Assembly: GCA_022820485.1 (NCBI GenBank)
Contig: JAJEFJ010000068.1
Coordinates: forward strand, 57,291 to 121,290
Direction of reading: 5' to 3'
Length of the DNA stretch: 64,000 nt
From: Candidatus Latescibacterota bacterium
GTDB lineage: Bacteria; Latescibacterota; UBA2968; UBA8231
In this document: positions 42,797 to 51,693 of the stretch, in pieces
How the letters are laid out: every line of letters begins with the position of its first letter
Position numbering within the stretch: position 1 is the stretch's first letter
Translations under genes and position numbers: made by a program
Notes under the pieces: model-generated
The model's input: only the letters and a program-made list of their open reading frames with translations
Told to the model about the DNA's origin: nothing
Databases searched by the model: none

Positions 42797-43885
42797 ATGA
42801 CCATGGTCGTCACACTCAAAGAAGTTCTCGACTCTCTACCGCCCGAGCGGCGTGCGGAGATTGACCGTCGATACGAGGAGCCAGAGGAGGCATATGCAAT
42901 GGCAGCAAAAAGCATGGACCAAACCAATACAGCACAGCGCATGGCCGAGGCCGCCGACAATTTCCTCGCGTCCTTAGATGCGGCCGAGCGACAGAAAGCG
43001 GTGATCGACTTTGACGACAGCACGGAGCGCGAAAACTGGCACTACATTCCGAGGGAGCGCGCTGGATTGCCGCTAAAAGAAATGGACGAGCGGCAGCGGG
43101 AGCTAGCGCACGCGCTGATAGCGACCGGAGTCAGCGCGTCGGGGTACGAAAAAGTCTCGACGATCATTTCGCTGGAGCCGATACTGGCCGAGTTAGAGGG
43201 AGCCGGGCGGCGCTTCCAGCGCGATCCTGACCTATATCACGTGAGCATTTTCGGCGATCCGGGTGGAGATGCGCCCTGGGGCTGGCGCTTTGAGGGCCAT
43301 CACGTCTCGCTCAACCACACGGTAGTACAAGGTCGGATGCTGGGATCGACGCCGTTGTTTTTTGGCTCAAACCCCGCCGAAGTGCGCCACGGCGAGCAAA
43401 CTGGACTGCGGGCTTTGCGGGAGGAGGAAGATCTGGGACGTCAGCTTTTACACGAATTGGACGGCGAGCAAAAAGCAGTGGCCATCGTCAGTGCCGAAGC
43501 CCCAAGGGACATTCTCACGACCAATGTGCCCCACGTGCGCGGCGAAGTCGAGCCAGAGGGGTTGGGCAGTGCGGACATGAGCGCAACACAGCGTCAGATC
43601 TTGGACGCCTTGATCGAAGTGTACGTCCGACGCCTGCCCGAAGCAGTGGCCGAAGCCGAATGGGCGCGACTCGGAGCAGCATATTTCCGAGCGGCGCACT
43701 TTGCTTGGGCCGGCGCGAAGGAACGCGGGGGACCGCACTACTACCGGGTGCAGGGACCGAGTTTCCTCGCCGAGTACGACAACACCCAAAACGACGCCAA
43801 TCACATCCACGCAGTCTGGCGCGACCTGCACAACGATTTCGGCGAGGATCTGCTCAGGCGACACTATCGGCAGAACCATACCTAG
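42797..43885 (+). CDS. DUF3500 family protein with antitoxin-like N-terminal extension
   Basis: 362 aa from the ATG at 42797 (GGGAG upstream). The DUF3500 body begins near residue 35 (MAAKSMDQTNTAQRMAEAAD) and includes GWRFEGHHVSLNHTVVQGRM, STPLFFGSNPAEVRHG and the C-terminal GPSFLAEYDNTQNDANHIHA, with several His residues that could bind metal. Residues 1-30, TLKEVLDSLPPERRAEIDRR, look instead like the first helices of HigA/XRE antitoxins. An internal ATG at 42899, preceded by GGAGG, would give a normal DUF3500 protein. The family has no established activity. Confidence 0.82.
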   Translation: MTMVVTLKEVLDSLPPERRAEIDRRYEEPEEAYAMAAKSMDQTNTAQRMAEAADNFLASLDAAERQKAVIDFDDSTERENWHYIPRERAGLPLKEMDERQRELAHALIATGVSASGYEKVSTIISLEPILAELEGAGRRFQRDPDLYHVSIFGDPGGDAPWGWRFEGHHVSLNHTVVQGRMLGSTPLFFGSNPAEVRHGEQTGLRALREEEDLGRQLLHELDGEQKAVAIVSAEAPRDILTTNVPHVRGEVEPEGLGSADMSATQRQILDALIEVYVRRLPEAVAEAEWARLGAAYFRAAHFAWAGAKERGGPHYYRVQGPSFLAEYDNTQNDANHIHAVWRDLHNDFGEDLLRRHYRQNHT

Positions 43886-43920
43886 ATCCGCATCCCTGCC
43901 CTCATTTTGGAGAGAATCCT

Positions 43921-46044
43921 TTGACCGTTACGGCCGTCTTCAGTTCACGCGCCGCGTTCTACGAACAATTGCACTGTCGCTACCAGCGCCACCAGTTCGA
44001 CAACTGGCAGGTCTGGGGCGGCAACGTGACCATTGCAATCGACGGTCGAGTTTGCGAGCCACCCCTCGCTAGGGCCTATATCGAACCTGGCAAGACGGCT
44101 GCCATTGCCCAGGTGCGCTGCGAGCTTTTCGTCGCCGCCGTTGACCCGCGCGAAGTTCAGCCGGGGGATGTGGATGCGCGGCTGTGGACCGATGCTAGCG
44201 GGACCAATGATTACGTGGAGATGCGGCTGCTTGTCGATGAAGAAGGCGCTCCCGTCCTCGCCGGCAACAACCTCGTCTTTGAGTCGGCGGCTTTCACACT
44301 TGGGCGTACCGGCATCTTCAACTACGCGGTGGAGTTTTCCGCCGATAGCTACGCCGAGGCCGGGCGCAAGGAGTGGATCAGCCTCAACGATTTGGCCGAA
44401 AACCGCGACGGGGTCGTCGTCGTCAGCCCGGAGTGGGTGCACAAGGGACCGACGGTCGCCGAGGTGTGCGTGCGCAAGGTCGGTGCTGTGGTCAAGGGGG
44501 ATCGCTTCTGCTCCGGCCGGCTCGCCGAACTGACGCGGCGCTTAGAAGACATACCTGCCGACGTGATCTATCTGCTGCCCTTTTTTCGTCCGGGTTTTGC
44601 GGATCTGCACACCGGCGCGGATGTGCGCAAGGGTGCCCTCGGCAGCGTCTATGCGGTACGGGATTTTTTCCAGGTTGACCCCGAGCTAGTTTCACTGGCC
44701 GAGGAAGTGGACTGGGGGTCGCTGGTGGCGGAAGGTTTCGTGCTCCCAGACGAGATGGAAGGTCTCGCCGGGCTGTCAGCGGCCCAAGTGGAAAAGGCAC
44801 TCGGCCGCGAAGCCTTCGTCCAGCTCGTCGGTCGCGCCGAGTTGCGGGCACTAACCAAGCGAGCGCACGCCCTCGGCAAGAAGGTCATCTTCGACTTGGT
44901 CCTGATGCAGAGCAGCCGCGACTGTCCGCTGATCGCCGAGCATCCCGAGTGGTATCTGCGCGACGAGCGCGGGGTGCCGCAAATCCACCAGATCGCTTGG
45001 CTGGTCTATTCGGACGTGGCGCTCTTCGACTTGGTTTACAATCAGCCGTTGCAAGAGTACCTGTTGGAGATCGCCCCGTATTGGATTGAGCAATGCGGAT
45101 TCGACGGGGTGCGGATTGACGCTAGCCAGACCATCGACCGGCCCTTCCTCAAAAAGCTCAAGAACCGCATTCAAGCTGCCGCGCCCGAGGCGTTGGTGTT
45201 GGGCGAGACGCTGTGCCCGCTGACCGAAGCAGTGAACGTCCCGGCAGATATGATCTACGCGCTCTTAGTTGACTATCATCGCGACGTCGAGCACGCCCAG
45301 CCCCTCATCGATTTCCTAGAGGAGATGCATCGCACCTTCGCGCCCGGCACCGTAGCTATGGCCTACTTTGAAAACCACGACAGCCCGCGCGCCACCCAAG
45401 TGTGGCACGAGCGATTCCGGGAACTTTTGCGCTGCGACGAGCAGGCGCGGGACTACTGGCAGAGCCTTACCTGTCCCATCCAGCCGGATGCGGAAAATCG
45501 GGCGTTGCTGATGGCCCTGCTCAAGAATTTGCAGGCCGCCCTGATAGACTGCTCGGCCGGCTCGTCCTCTAAGTGCAATCTGACGCGGGGCTTGGAACTG
45601 GGTAGCGAGTGGGGCGAGGAAACGCGCACCGACTTTGAAAACGAAACCCTCCTGCACTTCGACTGGGCCGAGCGCGAGCCGCACGCCAGCCTAGCGAGGG
45701 CCTACGAGCGCCTCTTTGCGCTGCAAAAGGAATGGCCGGAATTCTGCGACGGAGAGGTGTACTTCCACCGCAATGAATTTGCGGGCGGCGACCCGGACGA
45801 CCGCATTCTGGCGTATGTGCGCTATACTGAGCGGAGCGCGCTTTTAGTAGCGCACAACTTCGATCCGCGCACCGTGCGGCGGGCCTCCTACCGATTCGAT
45901 TATCTGCCGCAGCCGCCCACATCGCGCCAAAAGTGCTTCGACACGTACGAGGCCCTTGCGATCGAGGCCATACCCGCCAGTGACGAAATCTCGGAAGTCA
46001 GCCTCATGCCGCTACAGACGCAGGTGTGGCGGCTTTACCGTTAA
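43921..46044 (+). CDS. GH13 family glycosidase/transferase, GlgE-like layout
   Basis: 707 aa from a TTG with GGAGAG upstream. An N-terminal ~210-residue beta domain (WQVWGGNVTIAIDGR, FNYAVEFSADSYAEAG) resembles that of maltosyltransferase GlgE. The barrel then has ADVIYLLPFF and ALGKKVIFDLVL. The nucleophile Asp400 is in FDGVRIDASQ, the acid/base Glu429 in LVLGETLCPL, and the third Asp487 in YFENHDSPR. All three catalytic residues are intact. A C-terminal beta domain ends the protein. The neighbours (DUF3500, sugar isomerase-like) are not glycogen genes. It could act on alpha-glucans or trehalose-like sugars; assignment below GH13 is uncertain. Confidence 0.82.
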   Translation: MTVTAVFSSRAAFYEQLHCRYQRHQFDNWQVWGGNVTIAIDGRVCEPPLARAYIEPGKTAAIAQVRCELFVAAVDPREVQPGDVDARLWTDASGTNDYVEMRLLVDEEGAPVLAGNNLVFESAAFTLGRTGIFNYAVEFSADSYAEAGRKEWISLNDLAENRDGVVVVSPEWVHKGPTVAEVCVRKVGAVVKGDRFCSGRLAELTRRLEDIPADVIYLLPFFRPGFADLHTGADVRKGALGSVYAVRDFFQVDPELVSLAEEVDWGSLVAEGFVLPDEMEGLAGLSAAQVEKALGREAFVQLVGRAELRALTKRAHALGKKVIFDLVLMQSSRDCPLIAEHPEWYLRDERGVPQIHQIAWLVYSDVALFDLVYNQPLQEYLLEIAPYWIEQCGFDGVRIDASQTIDRPFLKKLKNRIQAAAPEALVLGETLCPLTEAVNVPADMIYALLVDYHRDVEHAQPLIDFLEEMHRTFAPGTVAMAYFENHDSPRATQVWHERFRELLRCDEQARDYWQSLTCPIQPDAENRALLMALLKNLQAALIDCSAGSSSKCNLTRGLELGSEWGEETRTDFENETLLHFDWAEREPHASLARAYERLFALQKEWPEFCDGEVYFHRNEFAGGDPDDRILAYVRYTERSALLVAHNFDPRTVRRASYRFDYLPQPPTSRQKCFDTYEALAIEAIPASDEISEVSLMPLQTQVWRLYR

Positions 46045-46081
46045 TTTTTACAGCTTTTAACCTCAACTAGGAGACCCCATC

Positions 46082-46888
46082 ATGGCAAAAATCGGCGCAA
46101 TTCACTACAACTGGCCCGGCCTCGACCTCGAAGGCTTCGCCCGGCGGGCCAGCGAAATCGGCTATCGCCACTGCGAGTTGCAGATCGGCGATATCTGGGA
46201 TGGCGAATCCAACAACGGCGAGCAGACGGCCGAAGCCACGCGCGAGTTGTTGGCTAAATACGGGATGCAAGCCTCGGCGGTAGCGGCTGGCAACGACTTC
46301 CTGCAAGCTGACAGCCGCGACTTAGACGCGCAAATCGAGCGCTACCGCTACGTCTGCCAGATCATCCCCATAACCGGCACGGACATCGTGCGCTCGGACG
46401 GCGGTTGGAACCGCGACGGCGACGTCCCAGAGGACCAGTGGGACGCCATGCTACTCGAAGCCTTCAAGCGCTGCGCCGATTTTCTCGAAGAGTACGATGT
46501 GCGGATCGCCCTCGACAATCACGGGACTTCCACTAACGACGGCGACTGGCAACTAAGCCTGATCGAGCGCGTTGGCTCGGCTCGGCTCGGCGTCAATTTG
46601 GACACCATGAACTACCGCTGGTTCGGCCATGAGTTGGACCGGATTGACCATTTCTATGAAATACTGGCTCCGCATGTCTTTCACACCCACATAAAGGACG
46701 GAACTGGCTCGCGGCAAAATTACAAAGGGGCGGCATTGGGCGAGGGAGAAATCCATCTCGACCACGCGGTTCAGTGCCTCAAGTCGGCTGGCTACGATGG
46801 AGCTTGGACGGCTGAATACGAGGGGCCGGAGACCGAGGGACAGGTGGGATACGAAAAGTGCTACCAGTGGCTGGTGGCGAACGTCTGA
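46082..46888 (+). CDS. Sugar phosphate isomerase/epimerase-type TIM barrel protein
   Basis: 268 aa AP-endonuclease-2/xylose-isomerase-like barrel. YDVRIALDNHGTSTNDGDWQ and RLGVNLDTMNYRWFGHELDR carry candidate metal-ligand residues, HVFHTHIKDGTGSRQNYKGA the His-x-Lys-Asp motif, and AWTAEYEGPETEGQ the final Glu. Relatives include inosose isomerase/dehydratase and hydroxypyruvate isomerase. AGGAGA ribosome-binding site upstream. Follows the GH13 gene by 37 bp, probably the same transcript. Confidence 0.88.
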   Translation: MAKIGAIHYNWPGLDLEGFARRASEIGYRHCELQIGDIWDGESNNGEQTAEATRELLAKYGMQASAVAAGNDFLQADSRDLDAQIERYRYVCQIIPITGTDIVRSDGGWNRDGDVPEDQWDAMLLEAFKRCADFLEEYDVRIALDNHGTSTNDGDWQLSLIERVGSARLGVNLDTMNYRWFGHELDRIDHFYEILAPHVFHTHIKDGTGSRQNYKGAALGEGEIHLDHAVQCLKSAGYDGAWTAEYEGPETEGQVGYEKCYQWLVANV

Positions 46889-46980
46889 TCCTCGTTCTAC
46901 GTGCGATTTTTACTGTCCAAAATTTCGGCTAACTCGCGCGGTCTGGCAAAGATCGAAGATCAGGGCGCGGATCACCGGAT

Positions 46981-49900
46981 TTAACGAATCTGCTCGATTT
47001 TCTTGTCGAGCCGCTTGGGGGAAATCGGGTGGGCGGTGCCCAGCTCTTGGGCGAAGACCGAGACGCGATATTCCTCCAGCATCCAGCGCAATTCCTCGAT
47101 TTGGGCCGCTCGCTCGGGCGAATCGGTCTCCCCGGCGAGCTTTTCCAACTGGTTCTGGTACACCTCGATCAACTCGGCCTTCTGAGCGTCCTTGCGCGGG
47201 TCGGTCGCGGCGCGTTCGGCGCGCACCTCGATGGCTTTTAGATAGCGGAGCAGGTGGCTGAGACGGTGGAAGGGGACGCGGGCGAGGAAGTCGTCGGGCA
47301 GTAGCCGCTCCATGTCCGCGTCCAGCCCGCGATAGGACCGGCCTGAGAGGAGAATTTCGCGGCGGGCTTCGAGCAAGCTATCGACCAAGGAGATGAAGCG
47401 CGGGGCCAAGCCGCGCAGCCGTTGCTTGGCTTGCTCCAACACGGCGTCGAAATCCTCCTGGCGCAAGGGTAGGATTTGCTCGCGGTGGAAAAGATAGCGC
47501 TCGAGATGTTCAAATGCTTGGGTGCGCAGTTCTAGGGAACTGCCTTGGTAGCGCGCCTTGAACTGCGCCAACTCTTGGAGCTCGCGCTGGAGCCACGCCA
47601 ACTCGTCGCGCAACGCCAAGGCGCAGAGGCCCAAGAAACCCTCCCGCGAGCGGGCTTCGGCTTCGGCGCGGTTTTTGTAGAGCCGCAGCGACACGCCGCC
47701 TTCATCCCGGCGGAGGCCGGGCCAGCCATAGAGCGGCACCCCGCCCGCTTGGGTCACCTCTATTCGTTCGGGCGGGTCGCCGAAATCCCACGTAGTTATC
47801 CCTTCCCGTTCCCACTGTTGGGCCGCCTTTTTCCAAGCGTCGAGTTCGACGGGGGTATCGTGCTGTTCGAGGCGTTGAGCCAGTTGCTGCAAATCGCGGC
47901 CGGCCGCGACGGATTGCTCGTTGGTGCCTTGGATATCGACGCGCATCTTGAGGTGGTCGGGCAGGTCGTCGGCGTTCCAGTCCGACGCTTGGATTTGGAT
48001 ATGGTAGTGCTGGCGAATGTGATCTTGTAGGGACTCCAAAAAGGTGGGGTGCGTCGGCTTGAGCGCGGCCGCAATGCCCTTGGCCTTTGCCGGAATCGGC
48101 ACCAGTTGCTTGCGGATGGATTTGGGCAATGAGCGTAGCAGAGTGGTGATTTTCTCTTCGAGCAGGCCAGGTACTAACCATTCAAGTATTTCTGGATCGA
48201 CGGCGTGGGCTAGCTTGTAGGGCAATTTGACGGTGATGCCGTCCTCGTCTTGCCCCGGGCGATAGGCGTAGCTGAGGGCTAGTTTATTGCCGTCGAGGTC
48301 AAGTGCGTCTGGAAAGGCCTGCTGCTCGAAGTCGGTGCGAGTGGTGCCGAGCAAGTCTTCCTCCTGCATCATCAGGAAATCGTCGGCCTTGTCTTTGAGG
48401 AAGCGGTTGAGGTCGGGTAGCGAGGAAACATCGTCGAGGTACTGGGAGTAAAAGCGGGCGGCGGCCTCTTCGACGTGGACATCGGCCAAGCCGCGGGCGC
48501 GGGTCTGCCAAGTTTCGATCTTCTGACACAGGCGAATGTTGTGCGCGAGAAATTTGTGCCGAGTATGCACCGTTCCGGGCACCAATGCCTCGCGGATGAA
48601 TATCTCGGTGGCCTCGCGGGCGTTGATGCGGCTGTACGGGATGCGGCGGCTGAGCACTTCGAGGCCGTAGAGGGTCTGTTTTTCTCGCACTAGCACCCGC
48701 CCCGAGCGCGCATTGAAATAGGGTTGGTCGTACGAAGCGCGGCACAGGTGGCTGCCTAGCTCAGCGAGCCATTCGGGCTGGATGCGGGCGACAGTGCGGG
48801 CGAACAGGCGCGAGGTCTCGACGATCTCGGCCGCGACCAGCCAGCCGGGGGGGCCGCCGTTCTCGACTGGCTTCTTGCCCTTGTTGGAGCGGAAGAGTCC
48901 TGAGCCGGGGAAAATCATCACCTCGCGGCTGCGCGCTGCCTGATAGATATTGCCCTCCTCTTGACGCGCCACACTCGAAAGCAGGCCGGTGAGTACCGCG
49001 CGGTGAATCGCGTCGTACCCGGCGGGTTCGCGGTTGAAGCGGAAGCCTTTTATCTCGTTCAGCGTCTCGCGGATCTGCGCGTGGATGTCGCGCCACTCGC
49101 GCATCCGCATGTAGGAGAGGTAGTGCGCCTTGCAGAATTTGCGCAGTTGGTTCTGCGAGGCAGTTTCCACTTTGTCGTGATATGCGTTCCAGATGTTGAG
49201 ATAGGCGAGAAAATCGGAATTTTTGTCGTGGAACTGGCGGTGCATTTGGTCGGCCGCATCCTGCTCTTCGAGAGGCCGCTCGCGCGGATCTTGGATACTG
49301 ATGGCCGCAGCAATGACGAGCACTTCGGACAGGGCTTGCTCCTCGCGGGCTTGGAGTAGCATCCGCGAGACCGTGGGGTCGATGGGCAGGCGCGCCATGG
49401 CGCGGCCAATGGGAGTGAGTGCGCGGTTTTCGTCGAGGGCGTTGAGCTGGCTCAGGAGTTGGAACCCGCCGGCGATAGCGGCTTTTGCCGGGGGGTCGAT
49501 AAAGGGGAACGCCTCAATGTCCCCTAGCTTGAGGTTGATCATCCGCAGGATGACCTCGGCGAGATTGGCGCGCTGGATTTCGGGCTGGGTGTATTCGGGC
49601 CGCGAGAGAAAGTCCTGCTCCGAGTAGAGGCGAATGCACACCCCGTCCGCGACCCGCCCACAGCGGCCCTCCCGCTGGCGGGCGCTGCTCTGCGAAATGG
49701 GTTCAATGGGCAGGCGCTGGGTGTGCGTGCGGGGGTTGTAACGCGACAGGCGCGCCAAGCCCGTATCTACGACGTAGCGGATGCGGGGGATGGTCAGCGA
49801 AGTCTCGGCGATATTGGTGGCCAACACCACCCGGCGGTGGTCTCCCGGGGCGAATACGCGCTGCTGCTCCCCAGCGGTTAGGCGACCAAACAGCGGCAAG

Positions 49901-50853
49901 ATTTCAACGCCGCGCAACTTGCGCCCTTCGAGCCGCTCGCGGGTCTCGCGGATATCGCGCTCGGACGGCAGAAAGACCAACAGGTCGCCCTCCCGCGATG
50001 TGTGCAAAACTTCGTCCACCGCGCTGGCGGCCGCATCCAAATACGTGTAGTCGCCGCGGTCCTGCAGGATCTCGTCGAGCGGCCAATAGCGGACCTCGAC
50101 CGGGAACATCCGGCCCGAAACCTCGATGACCGGAGCATCGTCAAAAGCCTTAGAGAAGGTTTCGGTGTCAATGGTAGCCGAGGTGATGACGATCTTGAGA
50201 TCGGGCCGCTTGCGGCGCAGAAGCCGTAGATAGCCGAGCAGGAAGTCGATGTTGAGACTGCGCTCGTGGGCCTCATCGACGATAATGGTGTCGTATTCGA
50301 GCAGGTCGGGGTCGGTTTGGGTCTCGGCCAGCAGGATGCCGTCGGTCATTACCTTGATGCAGGTCTCGGGTGCGGTCTGATTGCGGAAGCGGATTTTGCA
50401 GCCGATATCGCGGCCGTAGGTCACCTTGAGTTCATCGGCCACGCGCTGAGCGATGGAGAGCGCGGCGACGCGGCGCGGCTGCGTGACGGCAATGCGAGCG
50501 GCCTCACCTCGGCCAGCCTCCAAGCAGATTTTGGGCAATTGCGTACTCTTGCCCGAGCCGGTCTCGCCGGCGACGACGACGACGGGATGTGCCTTGATCG
50601 CCGCGAGGATTTCGTCCCGGCGATCGCTGATGGGTAGGGCGGCTGGGTAAGTGGGGATTGGGCGGTTTTTGCGCCGCCGTTGGCGCAGACGAGCAGAGTT
50701 GCGAGCTTGATCTAAGAGGCGTTCGACCTCTTCGGGCTTGAGGCGGCGACGATTCAGACGGCGTTCGATGCGCACTCGATCCTGGAGCATACACTGAGGC
50801 AGGAGGGTTTTAAGCGCAGTGATCGGGTGGGGTTTGGTAGGCGATTGATTCAA
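46981..50853 (-). CDS. hrpA: ATP-dependent RNA helicase HrpA
   Basis: 1290 aa, the normal length of HrpA. DEAH-box motifs: GETGSGKSTQLPK (residues 96-108), TQPRRVAALSIAQRVADE, DEAHERSLNIDFLLGYLR, SATIDTETF, and the helicase C-terminal YVVDTGLARLSRYN and QREGRCGRVADGVC. A helicase-associated domain, OB-like fold and the long C-terminal DUF3418 region follow. Roles in RNA processing and translation quality control are known for E. coli HrpA. No neighbour is functionally linked; the downstream 46889-46980 region shows nothing notable. Confidence 0.96.
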   Translation of the reverse strand: MNQSPTKPHPITALKTLLPQCMLQDRVRIERRLNRRRLKPEEVERLLDQARNSARLRQRRRKNRPIPTYPAALPISDRRDEILAAIKAHPVVVVAGETGSGKSTQLPKICLEAGRGEAARIAVTQPRRVAALSIAQRVADELKVTYGRDIGCKIRFRNQTAPETCIKVMTDGILLAETQTDPDLLEYDTIIVDEAHERSLNIDFLLGYLRLLRRKRPDLKIVITSATIDTETFSKAFDDAPVIEVSGRMFPVEVRYWPLDEILQDRGDYTYLDAAASAVDEVLHTSREGDLLVFLPSERDIRETRERLEGRKLRGVEILPLFGRLTAGEQQRVFAPGDHRRVVLATNIAETSLTIPRIRYVVDTGLARLSRYNPRTHTQRLPIEPISQSSARQREGRCGRVADGVCIRLYSEQDFLSRPEYTQPEIQRANLAEVILRMINLKLGDIEAFPFIDPPAKAAIAGGFQLLSQLNALDENRALTPIGRAMARLPIDPTVSRMLLQAREEQALSEVLVIAAAISIQDPRERPLEEQDAADQMHRQFHDKNSDFLAYLNIWNAYHDKVETASQNQLRKFCKAHYLSYMRMREWRDIHAQIRETLNEIKGFRFNREPAGYDAIHRAVLTGLLSSVARQEEGNIYQAARSREVMIFPGSGLFRSNKGKKPVENGGPPGWLVAAEIVETSRLFARTVARIQPEWLAELGSHLCRASYDQPYFNARSGRVLVREKQTLYGLEVLSRRIPYSRINAREATEIFIREALVPGTVHTRHKFLAHNIRLCQKIETWQTRARGLADVHVEEAAARFYSQYLDDVSSLPDLNRFLKDKADDFLMMQEEDLLGTTRTDFEQQAFPDALDLDGNKLALSYAYRPGQDEDGITVKLPYKLAHAVDPEILEWLVPGLLEEKITTLLRSLPKSIRKQLVPIPAKAKGIAAALKPTHPTFLESLQDHIRQHYHIQIQASDWNADDLPDHLKMRVDIQGTNEQSVAAGRDLQQLAQRLEQHDTPVELDAWKKAAQQWEREGITTWDFGDPPERIEVTQAGGVPLYGWPGLRRDEGGVSLRLYKNRAEAEARSREGFLGLCALALRDELAWLQRELQELAQFKARYQGSSLELRTQAFEHLERYLFHREQILPLRQEDFDAVLEQAKQRLRGLAPRFISLVDSLLEARREILLSGRSYRGLDADMERLLPDDFLARVPFHRLSHLLRYLKAIEVRAERAATDPRKDAQKAELIEVYQNQLEKLAGETDSPERAAQIEELRWMLEEYRVSVFAQELGTAHPISPKRLDKKIEQIR

Positions 50854-50884
50854 AATTTACAAGAGGTTACGGCATTTGTATCGG

Positions 50885-50899
50885 CGTACAAAATGTACG
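50885..50899. promoter_or_regulatory. Short perfect palindrome between hrpA and the AbrB/PIN module
   Basis: CGTACA-AAA-TGTACG, 6-bp arms around three bases, 32 bp upstream of the hrpA start and 106 bp upstream of the antitoxin. Could be a second operator; no protein is assigned. Confidence 0.4.
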
Positions 50900-50930
50900 G
50901 TAGGGGCCGTATGGTGGCAAATGCGAGGGC

Positions 50931-50962
50931 AAAGTATTACTTTCTTGAAAAAGTAATACTTT
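50931..50962. promoter_or_regulatory. Long perfect inverted repeat, operator of the AbrB/PIN module
   Basis: AAAGTATTACTTT and AAAGTAATACTTT are exact reverse complements (13 bp each) separated by CTTGAA. It ends 28 bp before the antitoxin ATG at 50991 and contains TTGAAA that could be a -35 box. AbrB-fold antitoxins repress their own operons by binding such sites, more tightly when the toxin is present. Confidence 0.7.
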
Positions 50963-50990
50963 GATCGTGTTTCGCAAAAGGAGTGCAAGG

Positions 50991-51218
50991 ATGTCCCGAA
51001 TGACGAGCAAAGGACAGGTGACCATTCCCAAAAATATCCGCCAAGTATTGGGAGTCAAACCGGGCGACCAAGTAGAATTTGAACTGCTGCCTGATCGGCG
51101 AGTGATGGTCAAGCCGGTGTTGGCTACCGCTGTGTTTGAACGCTACGTCGGCTACTTGGCGACCAAAGACGGTGCAGACCCGGATCGCATCGTCGCTCAG
51201 CTCAGGGACGACGAATGA
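50991..51218 (+). CDS. AbrB/MazE/SpoVT-type antitoxin
   Basis: 75 aa swapped-hairpin DNA-binding protein. MSRMTSKGQVTIPKNIRQVL is the textbook AbrB/VapB N-terminus, followed by GVKPGDQVEFELLPDRRVMV and an acidic C-terminal tail for toxin binding. The ATG at 50991 is chosen because AAAAGGAG lies ~7 bp upstream and the conserved strand starts directly after. The stop overlaps the toxin start as ATGA (51215-51218). Confidence 0.92.
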   Translation: MSRMTSKGQVTIPKNIRQVLGVKPGDQVEFELLPDRRVMVKPVLATAVFERYVGYLATKDGADPDRIVAQLRDDE

Positions 51219-51688
51219 TCACCGCCGTTGATACCAACGTCTTTTTGGATTTGTTGATTCCCAATGCGCGTTTTGTGGATGCGTCTAAGGTCAAACTGGA
51301 AAAGGCCCACGACGAGGGGGGGTTGATTATATGCGAGATCGTCTGGGCAGAGTTGGCCTCGCAGTTTGCGGAACAGACCGCAATAGAGGCTTTTTTGCGC
51401 GATACCGGGATTCGGCGAGTGCCAGCGACCGAGGACGCCTTATTTACCGCCGGGCTAGCTTGGAAAACTTATCGCAAGCGGAGAGAAGACGGATGGCGCT
51501 GTGCAGCGTGTAGCCGCGTACAGCGCGAAGTGCAATGCGACCAGTGCGGTGCGCGATTGCGCGGTCGGCAGCACATCGTTAGCGACTTTCTCATCGGTGC
51601 CCACGCCCTGCACCAAGCCGACCGGCTGTTGAGCCGGGATCGCGGATTTTACGCGACCTACTTTGGGGAACTGACGCTGATGGTCTAA
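51215..51688 (+). CDS. PIN-domain toxin with inserted zinc ribbon
   Basis: 157 aa. PIN acidic residues: Asp6 (MITAVDTNVFLDLL), Glu46 (IVWAELASQF), Asp124 (HIVSDFLIGAHAL) and Asp142 (LLSRDRGFYATYF). Between the second and third, residues 93-118 form a CxxC-x8-CxxC zinc ribbon (Cys96, 99, 108, 111) that ordinary VapC toxins lack. Such inserts occur in a VapC subgroup and may shape RNA recognition. Paired with the overlapping AbrB antitoxin. Convergent with the amidohydrolase gene, 5 bp away. Confidence 0.9.
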   Translation: MITAVDTNVFLDLLIPNARFVDASKVKLEKAHDEGGLIICEIVWAELASQFAEQTAIEAFLRDTGIRRVPATEDALFTAGLAWKTYRKRREDGWRCAACSRVQREVQCDQCGARLRGRQHIVSDFLIGAHALHQADRLLSRDRGFYATYFGELTLMV

Positions 51689-51693
51689 GAAGC

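Noticed and set aside
43660-43920. Upstream extension of the GH13 gene
   Set aside because: It overlaps the DUF3500 gene in another frame; a TTG with GGAGAG at 43921 is the better start.
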